A stretch of DNA of 64,000 nt from Deltaproteobacteria bacterium (GTDB taxonomy: Bacteria > Desulfobacterota > BSN033 > UBA1163): the NCBI GenBank assembly GCA_016875195.1, contig VGRY01000016.1, forward strand, positions 1-64,000, read 5' to 3'. The position numbers and the translations under genes were made by a program. Numbering within the stretch: position 1 is the first letter of the stretch; each line of letters begins with the position of its first letter. The notes beneath the pieces are model-generated. The model had not been told where the DNA came from, searched no databases, and worked only from the letters and a program-made list of their open reading frames with translations. Shown here piece after piece: positions 30,104-39,946 of the stretch.

Positions 30104-30559
30104 ATGAAAAGAAACGACATCATTGCGGGTATCATCTTTATTGTTTTGGGTATCTTCATCTTTACCCAGACCTGGAATTATCCTTCCCCACCAGAAAAGG
30201 GCCACCCCGGGCCAGGTCTCTTCCCAAATCTCCTAGCCCTCCTCTTCATTGGCTTTGGGACAGCTGTTATTCTTAAAGCCAGGAAACCTGCTCCAACTGA
30301 AACAGAAGGTGCTTCCGTGGGTCCCAGGAGAATTTCCAATGCCCTCTTCGTCCTCGGAATTGTTGTCAGTTATGTCGTGGTGGTCAATACGGTCGGTTTT
30401 CTCATCACCAGCGCTGTCTTGCTCTTTCTATTAATGAAAAAATTGGGCGTGACGCTCCTTAAGAGCACCATCGCAAGCATAATGATCACCCTTTTTATCA
30501 ATCTGCTGTTTTCAAAGATTCTAAGAGTCCCTTTACCCTGGGGGATTCTAGGATGGTGA
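30104..30559 (+). CDS. tctB: Tripartite tricarboxylate transporter TctB family protein
   Basis: four-TM small protein between TctC and TctA; PGPGLFPNLLALLFIGFG. Confidence 0.85.
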   Translation: MKRNDIIAGIIFIVLGIFIFTQTWNYPSPPEKGHPGPGLFPNLLALLFIGFGTAVILKARKPAPTETEGASVGPRRISNALFVLGIVVSYVVVVNTVGFLITSAVLLFLLMKKLGVTLLKSTIASIMITLFINLLFSKILRVPLPWGILGW

Positions 30560-30674
30560 AGTCTGACGAATTAGCTAACCCTATACCCCCCTTTGGAAAA
30601 GGGGGGCTAGGGGGGATTTAAAGAACAAATTTTTACTAAAGAGTTTTTTATCATTTATAAACTGAGTCTCTCTT

Positions 30675-32171
30675 ATGGATGCCATTCTTCAAGGAGTTGT
30701 GCTCCTCGCCAGTCCCAAGGTCATTCTCATCATTGTTGTCTCAGCGATCTATGGCCTCTTCGTCGGAGCCATTCCCGGCCTTACCGCCACAATGGCCACT
30801 GCCCTATTGATCCCTTTCACCTTCTTTATGGATCCTGTGCCTGCTCTTGTCTCCATCGTCACCATGTCTGCCATGGCCATTTTTGCAGGGGATATCCCTG
30901 CCGCGCTGGTCAGAATTCCGGGAACTCCCTCTTCAGCCGCTTACACTCAAGATTCTTATGAACTTACCAAGCAGGGCAAGGCTGAGATGGTCTTGGGAGT
31001 TGATGTTGTGTTTTCAGTCATTGGCGGATTGATAGGGGCAATCATCCTCATGACCTCTGCCCCCCTGCTCGCAGAGATAGCCTTTAAATTTACAACTTTC
31101 GAATACTTCTGGCTTGCGACCATGGGATTGAGCATCACGGTCATGGTCTCCCGGGGCTCACAGATTAAAGGCGCTCTATCCCTGATCCTCGGCCTTTTTC
31201 TATCCACCGTTGGCGTGGATATTACCTTGGGTTTCCCCCGGTTTACCTTCGGAAGCGTTGAACTTCTCAATGGAGTCAATTTCATACCAGCGATGATCGG
31301 ACTTTTTGGGGTGTCAGAGGTCTTCCGAAGCGTGATGCATGGTGAACTTGCCTTCCCCATTGCCAAGGTTCAGGCAGGAAAGATTTTCAAGGGAATGTGG
31401 GGACTGTGCAAGCGGTTCAAAGTGAACATCCTGAGATCCGGGCTTCTTGGAACTTTCATAGGTATCCTTCCCGGAGCAGGCGCTGATATCGCGGCCTGGA
31501 TTGCTTATGCCTTCTCAAAAAGGGGATCCAAAGAACCCGAAAAATATGGGGCGGGATCAATTGAAGCCATTGTTGATTCCGGGACGGCGAACAACTCCTG
31601 CCTCGCAGGGGCATGGGTCCCTGCTCTCGTCTTCGGAATTCCTGGGGATTCAATCACAGCCATTCTGATCGGTGTTCTCTTCATGAAGGGGCTTCGACCG
31701 GGTCCTTTGATCTTCGAACAGCAACCCGAAATTCTTTATGCCGTTTATTTTGCATTCATCCTTGCCAACCTCCTTATGATCCCCTTCGGTTACCTGGCCA
31801 TCAAATCCAGTTCCCAAATGCTCCGGGCCCCCCGTAATATCCTCATGCCCGGAATCCTCATCTTCTCCATCGTCGGCTCCTTTGCCATCAACAACACCGT
31901 CTTTGATGTCGGCGTGATGCTGGTGATGGGTGTGGTCGGTTACTTCCTCGAGGCAAGCGGCTTTCCTGTGGCACCTGTGGTACTTGGAATTGTCCTCGGT
32001 CCCATTGTCGAAAAGAACTTCATGATGAGTATGATCAAGACTGACTGGGATGTCACACAATTCTTCACCCGTCCTGTAAGCGCCATCCTCTGCATTATCA
32101 CTTTATTCATCTGGTTCTTCCCTCTCTTTGCCGCCCTGCTGGAAAAAACCCGAAAGAGAAACAACCGATAA
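30675..32171 (+). CDS. tctA: Tripartite tricarboxylate transporter permease TctA
   Basis: GLFVGAIPGLTATMATALLIPFTF, GILPGAGADIAAWIAYAFSKRGSKEPEKYGAGSIEAIVDSGTANNS, FGIPGDSITAILIG. Confidence 0.95.
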   Translation: MDAILQGVVLLASPKVILIIVVSAIYGLFVGAIPGLTATMATALLIPFTFFMDPVPALVSIVTMSAMAIFAGDIPAALVRIPGTPSSAAYTQDSYELTKQGKAEMVLGVDVVFSVIGGLIGAIILMTSAPLLAEIAFKFTTFEYFWLATMGLSITVMVSRGSQIKGALSLILGLFLSTVGVDITLGFPRFTFGSVELLNGVNFIPAMIGLFGVSEVFRSVMHGELAFPIAKVQAGKIFKGMWGLCKRFKVNILRSGLLGTFIGILPGAGADIAAWIAYAFSKRGSKEPEKYGAGSIEAIVDSGTANNSCLAGAWVPALVFGIPGDSITAILIGVLFMKGLRPGPLIFEQQPEILYAVYFAFILANLLMIPFGYLAIKSSSQMLRAPRNILMPGILIFSIVGSFAINNTVFDVGVMLVMGVVGYFLEASGFPVAPVVLGIVLGPIVEKNFMMSMIKTDWDVTQFFTRPVSAILCIITLFIWFFPLFAALLEKTRKRNNR

Positions 32172-32401
32172 AAAAACAAGTTACTTTTTTCTTCTTTATG
32201 GCCAAAAGGTAATATCGTTCTTGCGGCTTTTGTGTGGGTTGTTTCCCAATCTTAACCCCTCCACACCTCCCCTTAATGTAAGGGGAGGCTGGGTGGGGTT
32301 ACTACAGAGGGGGGAGTTATAAAGGGAGGTGAACCACTCAATACCTGAATGGACAGGTAATATTAAAAATTGGGAAAGTAGCCTGTCCCCTTCTGTGATC
32401 T

Positions 32402-33169
32402 CTAAAGCGCCGAGAGGAGACCACCCTCCACATAGAGGATGTGGCCGGTCACATAATCAGAAGCTCGTGAGGCGAGAAAGATGGCGGCCCCTGCCAAATC
32501 AGAAGGCAGACCCCAGCGGCCGGCTGGAGTGCGGGCTTTAACCATTGCGTCGAATTTCTGATCTTCCAGAAGAACCTTATTCATCTCCGTCACAATGAAT
32601 CCAGGTCCAATTCCATTCACCTGAATGTTATACTTCGCCCACTCCACAGCCATAGCCTTTGTCAGCATCTTCACTCCTCCTTTTGATGCCGTGTAGGGAG
32701 AAATGGAAGGACGGCTAATTTCGCTCATAAGGGAACAGAGATTAATGATCTTTCCGGATTTCCGATTAATCATCCCTTTGGCCACCCTTTTGCTCATAAG
32801 AAATATTGAAGTCAGATTTGTTTGAATCAACTCCTGCCAGACAGATTCCTCAAAACTCTCCAAAGCCCCGCGCCTCTGAATGGCTGCATTGTTCACCAGA
32901 ATATCGATGGAGCCGACCTCTCTCTCAATGGCTGAAATCTTCTGATCGATCTGGCTCGAATCCGAGATATCGAAGGGATAGCCAAAAACCTTGAGCCCTT
33001 CACTGGAAAGTGTAGAAACGGCTCGATTGAGCCTCTCCACATCCCTTCCATTTAAAACAACGGTGGCTCCCATCTGCCCCAGCCCTCTGGCAATGGCAAA
33101 TCCAATCCCCTGACTTGAACCCGTAATAAGAGCAATCTTCTCCGTCAAATCGAATAGTGTGTGCATCAT
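32402..33169 (-). CDS. SDR-family oxidoreductase (KduD / gluconate 5-dehydrogenase IdnO-like)
   Basis: ALITGSSQGIGFAIARGL, NNAAIQRRG, SPYTASKGGVKMLTKAMAVEWAKYNIQVNGIGPGFI. Confidence 0.87.
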   Translation of the reverse strand: MMHTLFDLTEKIALITGSSQGIGFAIARGLGQMGATVVLNGRDVERLNRAVSTLSSEGLKVFGYPFDISDSSQIDQKISAIEREVGSIDILVNNAAIQRRGALESFEESVWQELIQTNLTSIFLMSKRVAKGMINRKSGKIINLCSLMSEISRPSISPYTASKGGVKMLTKAMAVEWAKYNIQVNGIGPGFIVTEMNKVLLEDQKFDAMVKARTPAGRWGLPSDLAGAAIFLASRASDYVTGHILYVEGGLLSAL

Positions 33170-33476
33170 CAAGCCTCCTCCTTCAATCAGAATCATTTTT
33201 TTTAGACAATATTATAAGAGAAGTCCAATGGCTTTGGAAAGGATTCTTGGATCACTTGGAACAAAAAAGGCAAGATATAAGACGGTGAAATGAATCAGCA
33301 GAAAATAGACCCAGCATTAACCCATCTCTGAATAACTCACATCTTAAGAGAAAGTAGAGTTTGTTACGTATAGCACCTACTTATCTATAATCGGAATGGC
33401 ATCTGAGAATTGAAGATTATTGGTTAAAATCTTTTTATTTGTGGAGGTTCTTTCTGTGTCTTCGGTTATGCTTATA

Positions 33477-34036
33477 TTAAAAACCTTTTTCCTTTAATGT
33501 TTTTTCTTTCTCAATTTGTTTTTTAATCGAACTTCTTATATCCCCTATTTCTATGCAGTCCATAAGAAACATACCCCAAGGTGGGCCGTATTGTATTACT
33601 ATTGGTGTCTTTTCTCCCCTCCAGCCATAACTTTCATTTCCCGATAGCCTTAATCCCCTCCCGAATAGGTCAAACACCGCTTCTTTAAAGTTTTCCCAGT
33701 TTTCTTTGCCTTCTGTTTCAATATACACCGCAAAAAAATCTCAGGCTCAGCTCCGTATTTTCCAAATCCTGTCCAAAATTTGTATTCTATTTTCTTAACC
33801 TGTGCTTTACCTATCTTCTATTCATCTTTGTTCCCCACATAAATCTTTACGTCTTTTTCTTCGCTGCGTACGTATTTCAAAATGTCTTTCAACGTGGAAA
33901 TATCAGTTCCCCATTGAATACCTCTAAAACCGTTTGGCTCCGAACCTGACCTAAAACCACCAAGTCCTTGGCAAAAAGCCATACTACTCATCGAAAGAAG
34001 GGACATAAAGATGAATACAACCCCAACTTTTCTCAT
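33477..34036 (-). pseudogene. Secreted hypothetical protein, disrupted: in-frame TAG at 33818-33820 and a 1-nt frameshift at a T7 run
   Basis: signal-peptide ORF ends ...IYVGNKDE*; reading through gives KIGKAQVKKIEYKFWTGFGKYGAEPEIF(F), then frame change into AVYIETEGKENWENFKEAVFDLFG. Confidence 0.7.
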
Positions 34037-34212
34037 ATTCCCTCCTTTTCAGCCATAGCCAAAGATGGAAACGTTATTCCAAATGCGTTTAAGTTTGTGC
34101 TTTAGAGTCTACTTTCCCTTCCTTGGCTCCCCAGTGATCATTTTATGATGATCTAACAGGATAATTACCGGAAAAATAACTTTGGGGTCAATTGTTGCAG
34201 ACTGGTTAGCCC

Positions 34213-34542
34213 TTAGTCTCGAATATCCAAGGCAATGCTGAGGGCACTGTTAAGCTCCTCGATCTTTTGCGGGGATAGCGATCCGACAAAGTTTGTCAAA
34301 AACGACTTGGGCAGACTCACGAGTTCATCGCAATGGATACTACTGTCGTGCCTTAACCCTTCATTGACTCCGACCAACACCTGAGTAGAAAGACCGTCAT
34401 GAGTTGAATAAATCGGGGCACAAACGACCGTGGAGAAACGAGAATCGATGAGAACTTGGCGGCTTAAGATAACAAAAACTCTAAATTTTTTTGGATCCCT
34501 GGCCGAAGGACTAGCAACACGGTACAGTTCACCACGTTTCAC
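34213..34542 (-). CDS. PemK/MazF-type toxin
   Basis: [47 protein letters not shown]. Confidence 0.82.
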   Translation of the reverse strand: MKRGELYRVASPSARDPKKFRVFVILSRQVLIDSRFSTVVCAPIYSTHDGLSTQVLVGVNEGLRHDSSIHCDELVSLPKSFLTNFVGSLSPQKIEELNSALSIALDIRD

Positions 34543-34769
34543 AAATCCACCTGATAGGTAAGGACATCCATTGCTTCCCGGTTTAGGCGATCCGCACGGT
34601 GATTGATAATCTCGAGGTCTCTGGCATCCTGCTGATTACGAATCAATTGCCTAATAAAATTCCGTACAGCCTCTTCGATAAACTCGGATCGGTTATTATA
34701 CTCCCGCGCATATTCATCAATCGCTTTGACCAAATCCTCAGATAGGGTTATAGATGTCTTAACTTTCAT
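34539..34769 (-). CDS. Ribbon-helix-helix antitoxin
   Basis: [39 protein letters not shown]; overlaps toxin start by 4 bp. Confidence 0.82.
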   Translation of the reverse strand: MKVKTSITLSEDLVKAIDEYAREYNNRSEFIEEAVRNFIRQLIRNQQDARDLEIINHRADRLNREAMDVLTYQVDL

Positions 34770-34846
34770 ACTACCAATATACTCCCAAAAAGAATACTTT
34801 GTCAAGGGCTTAAACAACTTTTGGGTCAAACCTTTTAGGTGAAAAT

Positions 34847-35275
34847 CTATAGGCCAGCCTTAACTCCCTTTTTAATGCTATAAGTGGCAATTACCTTTGC
34901 TACAAATTTCTTCTCCGTGTTGGTTATGTCGACATCCCCGACGGCTGTTTTCGACCCCTTATGTATGATTTTTGCATGTGCTATCAATCTTCCCTGGTTG
35001 ATCGGCGCAAAAAAATTGATCTTGAACTCAATGGTAGCAATCCTATCCTGCGGGTCCACCAGGCTTATGAGAACCATAGCCACAGCAGAATCAGCGAGGG
35101 AGGCGATCGCACCTCCATGCACTATTCCGTAGGGGTGTGTTAATTCCTGCCTAAAGGGCATCTAGATTCTAGACTCCCCTTTCTTTATCTCTGTGACTTC
35201 CACTCCCAGGAGTCGATAATAAGGAGAGCGGCTGGCCACTGCTTTTACTGCTTCTAAATATTTTTGTTTTTTCAT
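34847..35275 (-). pseudogene. PaaI-family hotdog thioesterase interrupted by a single in-frame TAG (35162-35164)
   Basis: reverse-strand frame: MKKQKYLEAVKAVASRSPYYRLLGVEVTEIKKGESRI*MPFRQELTHPYGIVHGGAIASLADSAVAMVLI...; upstream and downstream parts are the same frame. Confidence 0.8.
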
Positions 35276-35330
35276 TGGTGGGACCTCGGCGGATGTTTTA
35301 ATCAAAAAACCATACTGACCAGAGGGTAAA

Positions 35331-35488
35331 CTCCGTTAGAAAGTATCCGATTTTTTAACGGGAGGCTCAAACGAGGCTTTAAACTCCGTGTTCGCGCTTA
35401 AGGGAATTCCATCTTCATCCCTGCTGCAACCCCCAATAGAAACCGAGCTTCGCACGGGGTAAGCAGTGGGGTTTTCTAACGGGGTAAA
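35331..35488. repeat. CCCCGTTAGAA...TTCTAACGGGG palindromic repeat, copy 2 (longer variant)
   Basis: CTCCGTTAGAAA ... TTTTCTAACGGGGTAAAG with the GAGCTTCGCACGGGGTAAGCAGTGGGG core. Confidence 0.8.
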
Positions 35489-35523
35489 GAATAGTAACCA
35501 ATATAACGAGGTATTCCCCCCTT

Positions 35524-36786
35524 CTATCCCCATGTTGAAACGAGGTTTCCGTTTGGATCAAAGGGGATGTCGGAAGGATCGCTTACGATTTCGAGGCGAG
35601 GGTTGGATCGAACTTCCTTCAGAAGAGGCTCGGAGGCATAGAGATATTCCAGTTCAAGTGTATTTTTTGCCCAGACGATCCGGAGATCTTTAGGATTCAG
35701 GACTCCGGAGTTATCGTGAGCTGTAGAGAGAACGTCTTCATCTTTTTCGAAGAAGATGGGAACGCGACCATTCTCAGGGCCCATTCCTGTAAGACAATTG
35801 ACGGCCGTGGAGGGATAGTCGATCTTGTCAAACAATCGTTTGGTGATATAGTCAATCATGCCGATTCCAGTTGCATTCCCATGACTCTCTTCAGTAAGGT
35901 CGCGAACGAAAATCCGTGTGATCTTCGGCTTTCGAGGCTTTTGGCTCCAAATAAAAACCCTCCGGCCGATGACATTCGTATCCATGCCTGCGCCACTGAT
36001 ATTTTTCCCCATCTCGTCCAAAATCAGAATATCCATCTGATCAAACGGTAGGGAAGGCGCAATCTTTTTCGCCTTCTTCAACAGGGCCTTCTCCTTTTGG
36101 ACCAACTCCTCGGCTTTTACAAGGTCGATAAAAGCAGTCTTGCCATACTGGTTTTCGATCAATCCTATTCCAAACAGAATGGGGAGCTTCTTGCGAATGA
36201 TCGAGCCCACTTCTGCAATGACAGCAGGGAACCCATGTTTAACCGTGAGACGATGAACCATCAGCGCGCCTTGGTGTTTGCCCATGCCAATGACCATCAT
36301 CTTCAACATTCCACTTTCATTCTCTCCTCGAAAGTCCGTATGTGGTTTGACGCGGTTGACCACCACAATCCGATCGACCTTTAAGAGATCTCGGCCAATG
36401 AGAACAGGGGTCCCAAATTTGGTTCGACCGATTTCAACCACATCCATCGAAGAAATGATTGGGGCCCCAACGCTTTTCTCCGTGATGCCCAGGCTTTCCA
36501 ATACCTCGATTTGACCCTGGGCTGTTGCCCCTCCGTGACTTCCCATGCAGGGGAAGACGACGGGGGAGGTTCCCAACTCTTTCAACCGATCGATGATCGT
36601 CTTCAGAACGATCGGTTTATCTTTAATACCACGGCTCCCCGCAGTTAAACCGATCCTTTCTCCCCTCTTCACCTTCTTTGACAACTCAAACTGGTCCAGA
36701 AGTTCGTTCACCCTCTTCTCGATGTTTTCCAATTGGGGAATAGCGATCTTCTGACGGATTTTAAAAATTTTGGGTAGGTTTTCCAT
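35524..36786 (-). CDS. LarA-like (DUF2088/lactate racemase domain) protein
   Basis: CMGSHGGATAQGQIEVLESLGI, VNRVKPHTDFRGENESGMLKMMVIGMGKHQGA. Confidence 0.83.
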   Translation of the reverse strand: MENLPKIFKIRQKIAIPQLENIEKRVNELLDQFELSKKVKRGERIGLTAGSRGIKDKPIVLKTIIDRLKELGTSPVVFPCMGSHGGATAQGQIEVLESLGITEKSVGAPIISSMDVVEIGRTKFGTPVLIGRDLLKVDRIVVVNRVKPHTDFRGENESGMLKMMVIGMGKHQGALMVHRLTVKHGFPAVIAEVGSIIRKKLPILFGIGLIENQYGKTAFIDLVKAEELVQKEKALLKKAKKIAPSLPFDQMDILILDEMGKNISGAGMDTNVIGRRVFIWSQKPRKPKITRIFVRDLTEESHGNATGIGMIDYITKRLFDKIDYPSTAVNCLTGMGPENGRVPIFFEKDEDVLSTAHDNSGVLNPKDLRIVWAKNTLELEYLYASEPLLKEVRSNPRLEIVSDPSDIPFDPNGNLVSTWG

Positions 36787-36878
36787 ATTCTAATTTTAAC
36801 CGAATGGATCTAATAATAGCTAATAGAAACACGATAAATTATTCTACCCCCTCCTCAAAGGAGAAAGGTTAAGGTGGG

Positions 36879-37985
36879 TCAGAGCAGGTTTTTTTCATCT
36901 TCGACATTGAAGAGGTGGATATTCTCAAGGCTGGCCTGGAGCAGGATTTCTTCGTGGAGGTTCACCTTGGTCTTGGGATCAACACTTGCAATGAGAGAAT
37001 CTCGGCCTGCCTTCACATCTAAATAAATCTCATTCCCAATCGGCTCAATGATCTCCACCTGAGCCTTGAAGGTCTCTCCCTCAATAGGAGAGGAGGCCTT
37101 TGAGAGGTCCTGGGGTCGGATTCCAAGAGTCACCTTCTTATTCACATACCCCTGAAGCCTGCCTGCCTTCTCTTCAGGAATTCTCAACCTCATTCCATCG
37201 GTCTCCACATAGAGTTTTTGATTTGAAGCTAAGAGTTTACCCTCCATAAAATTCATGGTCGGGCTCCCAATAAAGCCAGCGACAAATTTGTTGATAGGAT
37301 GAAAGTAGAGATCGAGTGGTCTTCCCACCTGCTGGATGAGACCATCTTTCATCACTACGATACGGTCTCCCATGGTCATAGCTTCCACCTGATCGTGCGT
37401 GACATAGATGATGGTTGAAGCAAGCCGCTCATGCAGTTTCTTCAATTCTCCCCGCATCTGAACCCTGAGTTTAGCGTCCAAGTTGGATAAGGGTTCGTCG
37501 AAGAGGAAGACCTGGGGTTTTCGAACAATGGTCCTCCCCACGGCCACCCTCTGACGTTGTCCACCAGAGAGTTGCTTGGGCTTCCGTTCCAGGAGTTCCG
37601 AGATCTCAAGGAGGTCTGCGGCCTCTCGTACTCTCTGATTAATCTCCTCTTTTGAAAATTTCCTCATCTCAAGGCTAAAGGCTAAATTGTCATAGACCGT
37701 CATGTGGGGGTAGAGGGCATAATTTTGAAAGACCATGGCAATGTCGCGATCTTTGGCTGGAATTCGATTGATCAGACGATCTCCGATATAGATCTTTCCA
37801 TCGGTGATCTCCTCCAGCCCAGCGATCATTCTTAAAGTCGTCGTCTTCCCACAGCCGCTGGGACCAACGAAGACCACAAATTCCTTATCTTCGATCTTCA
37901 GGTTAAAATCCCTGACCGCGACGACTTCAGTGGACCGCTTGGAGACAAAGTGTTTAGAGACATTTTCCAAGGTTACTTGTGCCAT
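36879..37985 (-). CDS. Sugar ABC transporter ATP-binding protein (MalK/UgpC type)
   Basis: FVGPSGCGKTTTLRMIAGLE, LSGGQRQRVAVGR, VFLFDEPLSNLDAKLR, C-terminal TOBE-like region. Confidence 0.96.
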   Translation of the reverse strand: MAQVTLENVSKHFVSKRSTEVVAVRDFNLKIEDKEFVVFVGPSGCGKTTTLRMIAGLEEITDGKIYIGDRLINRIPAKDRDIAMVFQNYALYPHMTVYDNLAFSLEMRKFSKEEINQRVREAADLLEISELLERKPKQLSGGQRQRVAVGRTIVRKPQVFLFDEPLSNLDAKLRVQMRGELKKLHERLASTIIYVTHDQVEAMTMGDRIVVMKDGLIQQVGRPLDLYFHPINKFVAGFIGSPTMNFMEGKLLASNQKLYVETDGMRLRIPEEKAGRLQGYVNKKVTLGIRPQDLSKASSPIEGETFKAQVEIIEPIGNEIYLDVKAGRDSLIASVDPKTKVNLHEEILLQASLENIHLFNVEDEKNLL

Positions 37986-37991
37986 AATGGA

Positions 37992-38828
37992 TTACTCCTT
38001 AAGTGCTCCTGTCAAACCAGCAACGTAATGCTCAACAAAGAACGAATAGACCAAGGCCACCGGTACGGAGGCAAAAAGGGCTCCTGTCATCAGCGGCCCC
38101 CAATGATAGACATCTCCGCGAACGAGTTCAGTGACCAAACCGATGGGGGCGGTCTTACTCTCCGTAGTAGAAATGAAAGCCAGAGCGTATAGGAACTCGT
38201 TCCAGGAGAGAGTAAAGGCGAAGATCCCAGCGGAAAAGATCCCGGGAAGGCAGAGAGGAATGATGATACGCCAAAATACCCGCAGACGGCTGGCTCCGTC
38301 GATCATGGCGCACTCTTCCATCTCCTTGGGAATCGATTTGAAATAGCCCATCAGCAGCCAGGTGCAAAAGGGGATGAGAAAGGTGGGATAGACAAGGACC
38401 AACGACCACAGAGAATCCCACAATTTGAGGTCGAAAATGATTGTGGCCAGAGGAATGAAGAGAATCGTCGGCGGAATGAGATAACCGAAGAAAATAACCA
38501 GCCCGGTCGGACCAGAGGTCTTGAATTTGAGCCGTTGGATGGCATAAGCGGCGAGCAGGCTGGTACTAAGAGAGATCGCTGTCGAAAGAATGGCTACGAA
38601 GAAGGTATTGAACATCCATCGGAAAAAGATGGTTTCGAAAAGAAGGGTCTTTACATTGGCCAGGGTGGGGTTGTGAATATAGAACGGATTAAGTTTTAAA
38701 TTATATAACTCCTTCATCGGTTTGAGGCTTGTATTGAACATCCAATAAAAAGGAAAGAGAAGAAATATGATGAATAAGGCCAGTGGCAGATAGAACTTTA
38801 GTATTTTTTGCCAGAACGATTCGCGCAT
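37992..38828 (-). CDS. Carbohydrate ABC transporter permease (MalG-like)
   Basis: EECAMIDGASRLRVFWRIIIPLCLPGIFSAGIFAFTLSWNEFLYAL EAA loop. Confidence 0.94.
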   Translation of the reverse strand: MRESFWQKILKFYLPLALFIIFLLFPFYWMFNTSLKPMKELYNLKLNPFYIHNPTLANVKTLLFETIFFRWMFNTFFVAILSTAISLSTSLLAAYAIQRLKFKTSGPTGLVIFFGYLIPPTILFIPLATIIFDLKLWDSLWSLVLVYPTFLIPFCTWLLMGYFKSIPKEMEECAMIDGASRLRVFWRIIIPLCLPGIFSAGIFAFTLSWNEFLYALAFISTTESKTAPIGLVTELVRGDVYHWGPLMTGALFASVPVALVYSFFVEHYVAGLTGALKE

Positions 38829-38830
38829 CC

Positions 38831-39766
38831 TCAGTCCTCTCTCCTCAGATACTTAAAGCTGATCAAAATACAGAATACCAGGATCGGCAGAATGAAATTG
38901 GAGATAGCTGCACCTTCTCCGAAATGCCCTCCGGGGATCGCTCTCTGGAAGGAGAGCGTTCCAAAGAGGTGGGTAGCATTGGCCGGCCCCCCTTTGGTGA
39001 TCACCCAGACCAGTTGAAAATCTCCGAAGGTCCAGATGGTTGAGAAGGTGGTGATGACAGCCATCAGGGGAAGGATGAGAGGCAAGGTAATTCTACGAAA
39101 CCTTTTCCACGCACCCGCCCCATCGATGGATGCTGCTTCATACAGAGTGGGATCAATCGTTTGAAGTCCTGCCAGGAGGCCGATGGTGAAAAAGGGAATT
39201 CCCCTCCAGATATTAGCCACAATCAAGGAGAGCCGGGCATTCGTCGGATCTCCGAGAAAATCGATCTTATGGTTGAGGAGGCCCGTCTTTATCAGTGTCC
39301 AACTGATGGCGCTGAATGTGGAATCATAGAGCCACCAGAAGGCGATGGCAGAAAGCGCCGTGGGAATGATCCAGGGCAAGAGAATAATGGCCCTCACCAG
39401 CCCCTTTGCTTTAAAATCGCGGTTGAGAACGATAGCTAAGGCAAAACCCATGATGGCCTTGAAAATCACGGCCACAATGGTATAGAGAAAGGTGTTATAA
39501 GTAACCATCCAGAAAGTAGAATCTTTCAGAAGGCTGATGTAGTTATCAAAACCGATGAACTCTCCCTTTCGACCGACCAGCGTATCTGTGAAGCCTAACC
39601 ATAATCCCAGGATGAAAGGGTAGGCTAAAAAGATGAGGAGGATGGCTTCGGCTGGAGCGACCAGTAAAAAACCAAGGAAATGACGATTCTCCAACAGGTC
39701 GGAGAATTTCTCCCGAAGCCATCCTCCCTTTTCTATCGTTGGTTGCACTGAATTCAGTTCTTTCAA
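38831..39766 (-). CDS. Carbohydrate ABC transporter permease (MalF/UgpA-like)
   Basis: LYEAASIDGAGAWKRFRRITLPLILPLMAV EAA loop. Confidence 0.94.
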   Translation of the reverse strand: MKELNSVQPTIEKGGWLREKFSDLLENRHFLGFLLVAPAEAILLIFLAYPFILGLWLGFTDTLVGRKGEFIGFDNYISLLKDSTFWMVTYNTFLYTIVAVIFKAIMGFALAIVLNRDFKAKGLVRAIILLPWIIPTALSAIAFWWLYDSTFSAISWTLIKTGLLNHKIDFLGDPTNARLSLIVANIWRGIPFFTIGLLAGLQTIDPTLYEAASIDGAGAWKRFRRITLPLILPLMAVITTFSTIWTFGDFQLVWVITKGGPANATHLFGTLSFQRAIPGGHFGEGAAISNFILPILVFCILISFKYLRRED

Positions 39767-39820
39767 GTCTAATTTTCCTTATTACTCAGAGCATATTTTT
39801 GTTTTCATTGCAAGGCAGCT

Positions 39821-39898
39821 GTCATTGCGAGCGAAGCGAAGCAATCCCCTGAGATTGCCACGTCCCCCGTATCAAGTGCGGGGTCCTCGTAATGACCG
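39821..39898. repeat. GTCATTGCGAGCGAAGCGAAGCAATC palindromic repeat, copy 2
   Basis: shares GTCATTGCGAG-GAAGCGAAGCAATC and GATTGCCACG with 27351-27425. Confidence 0.85.
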
Positions 39899-39946
39899 TT
39901 ATGGGTCTTTCGAAGTAAACTACTTTATGCTCCTCTTAATAACCGT

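Noticed and set aside
33477-35275. Pyrrolysine or amber-recoding genetic system inferred from the two TAG interruptions
   Set aside because: TAG terminates other intact genes in the window, one interrupted gene also has a frameshift, and no pyl genes are visible; pseudogenisation is the simpler reading.
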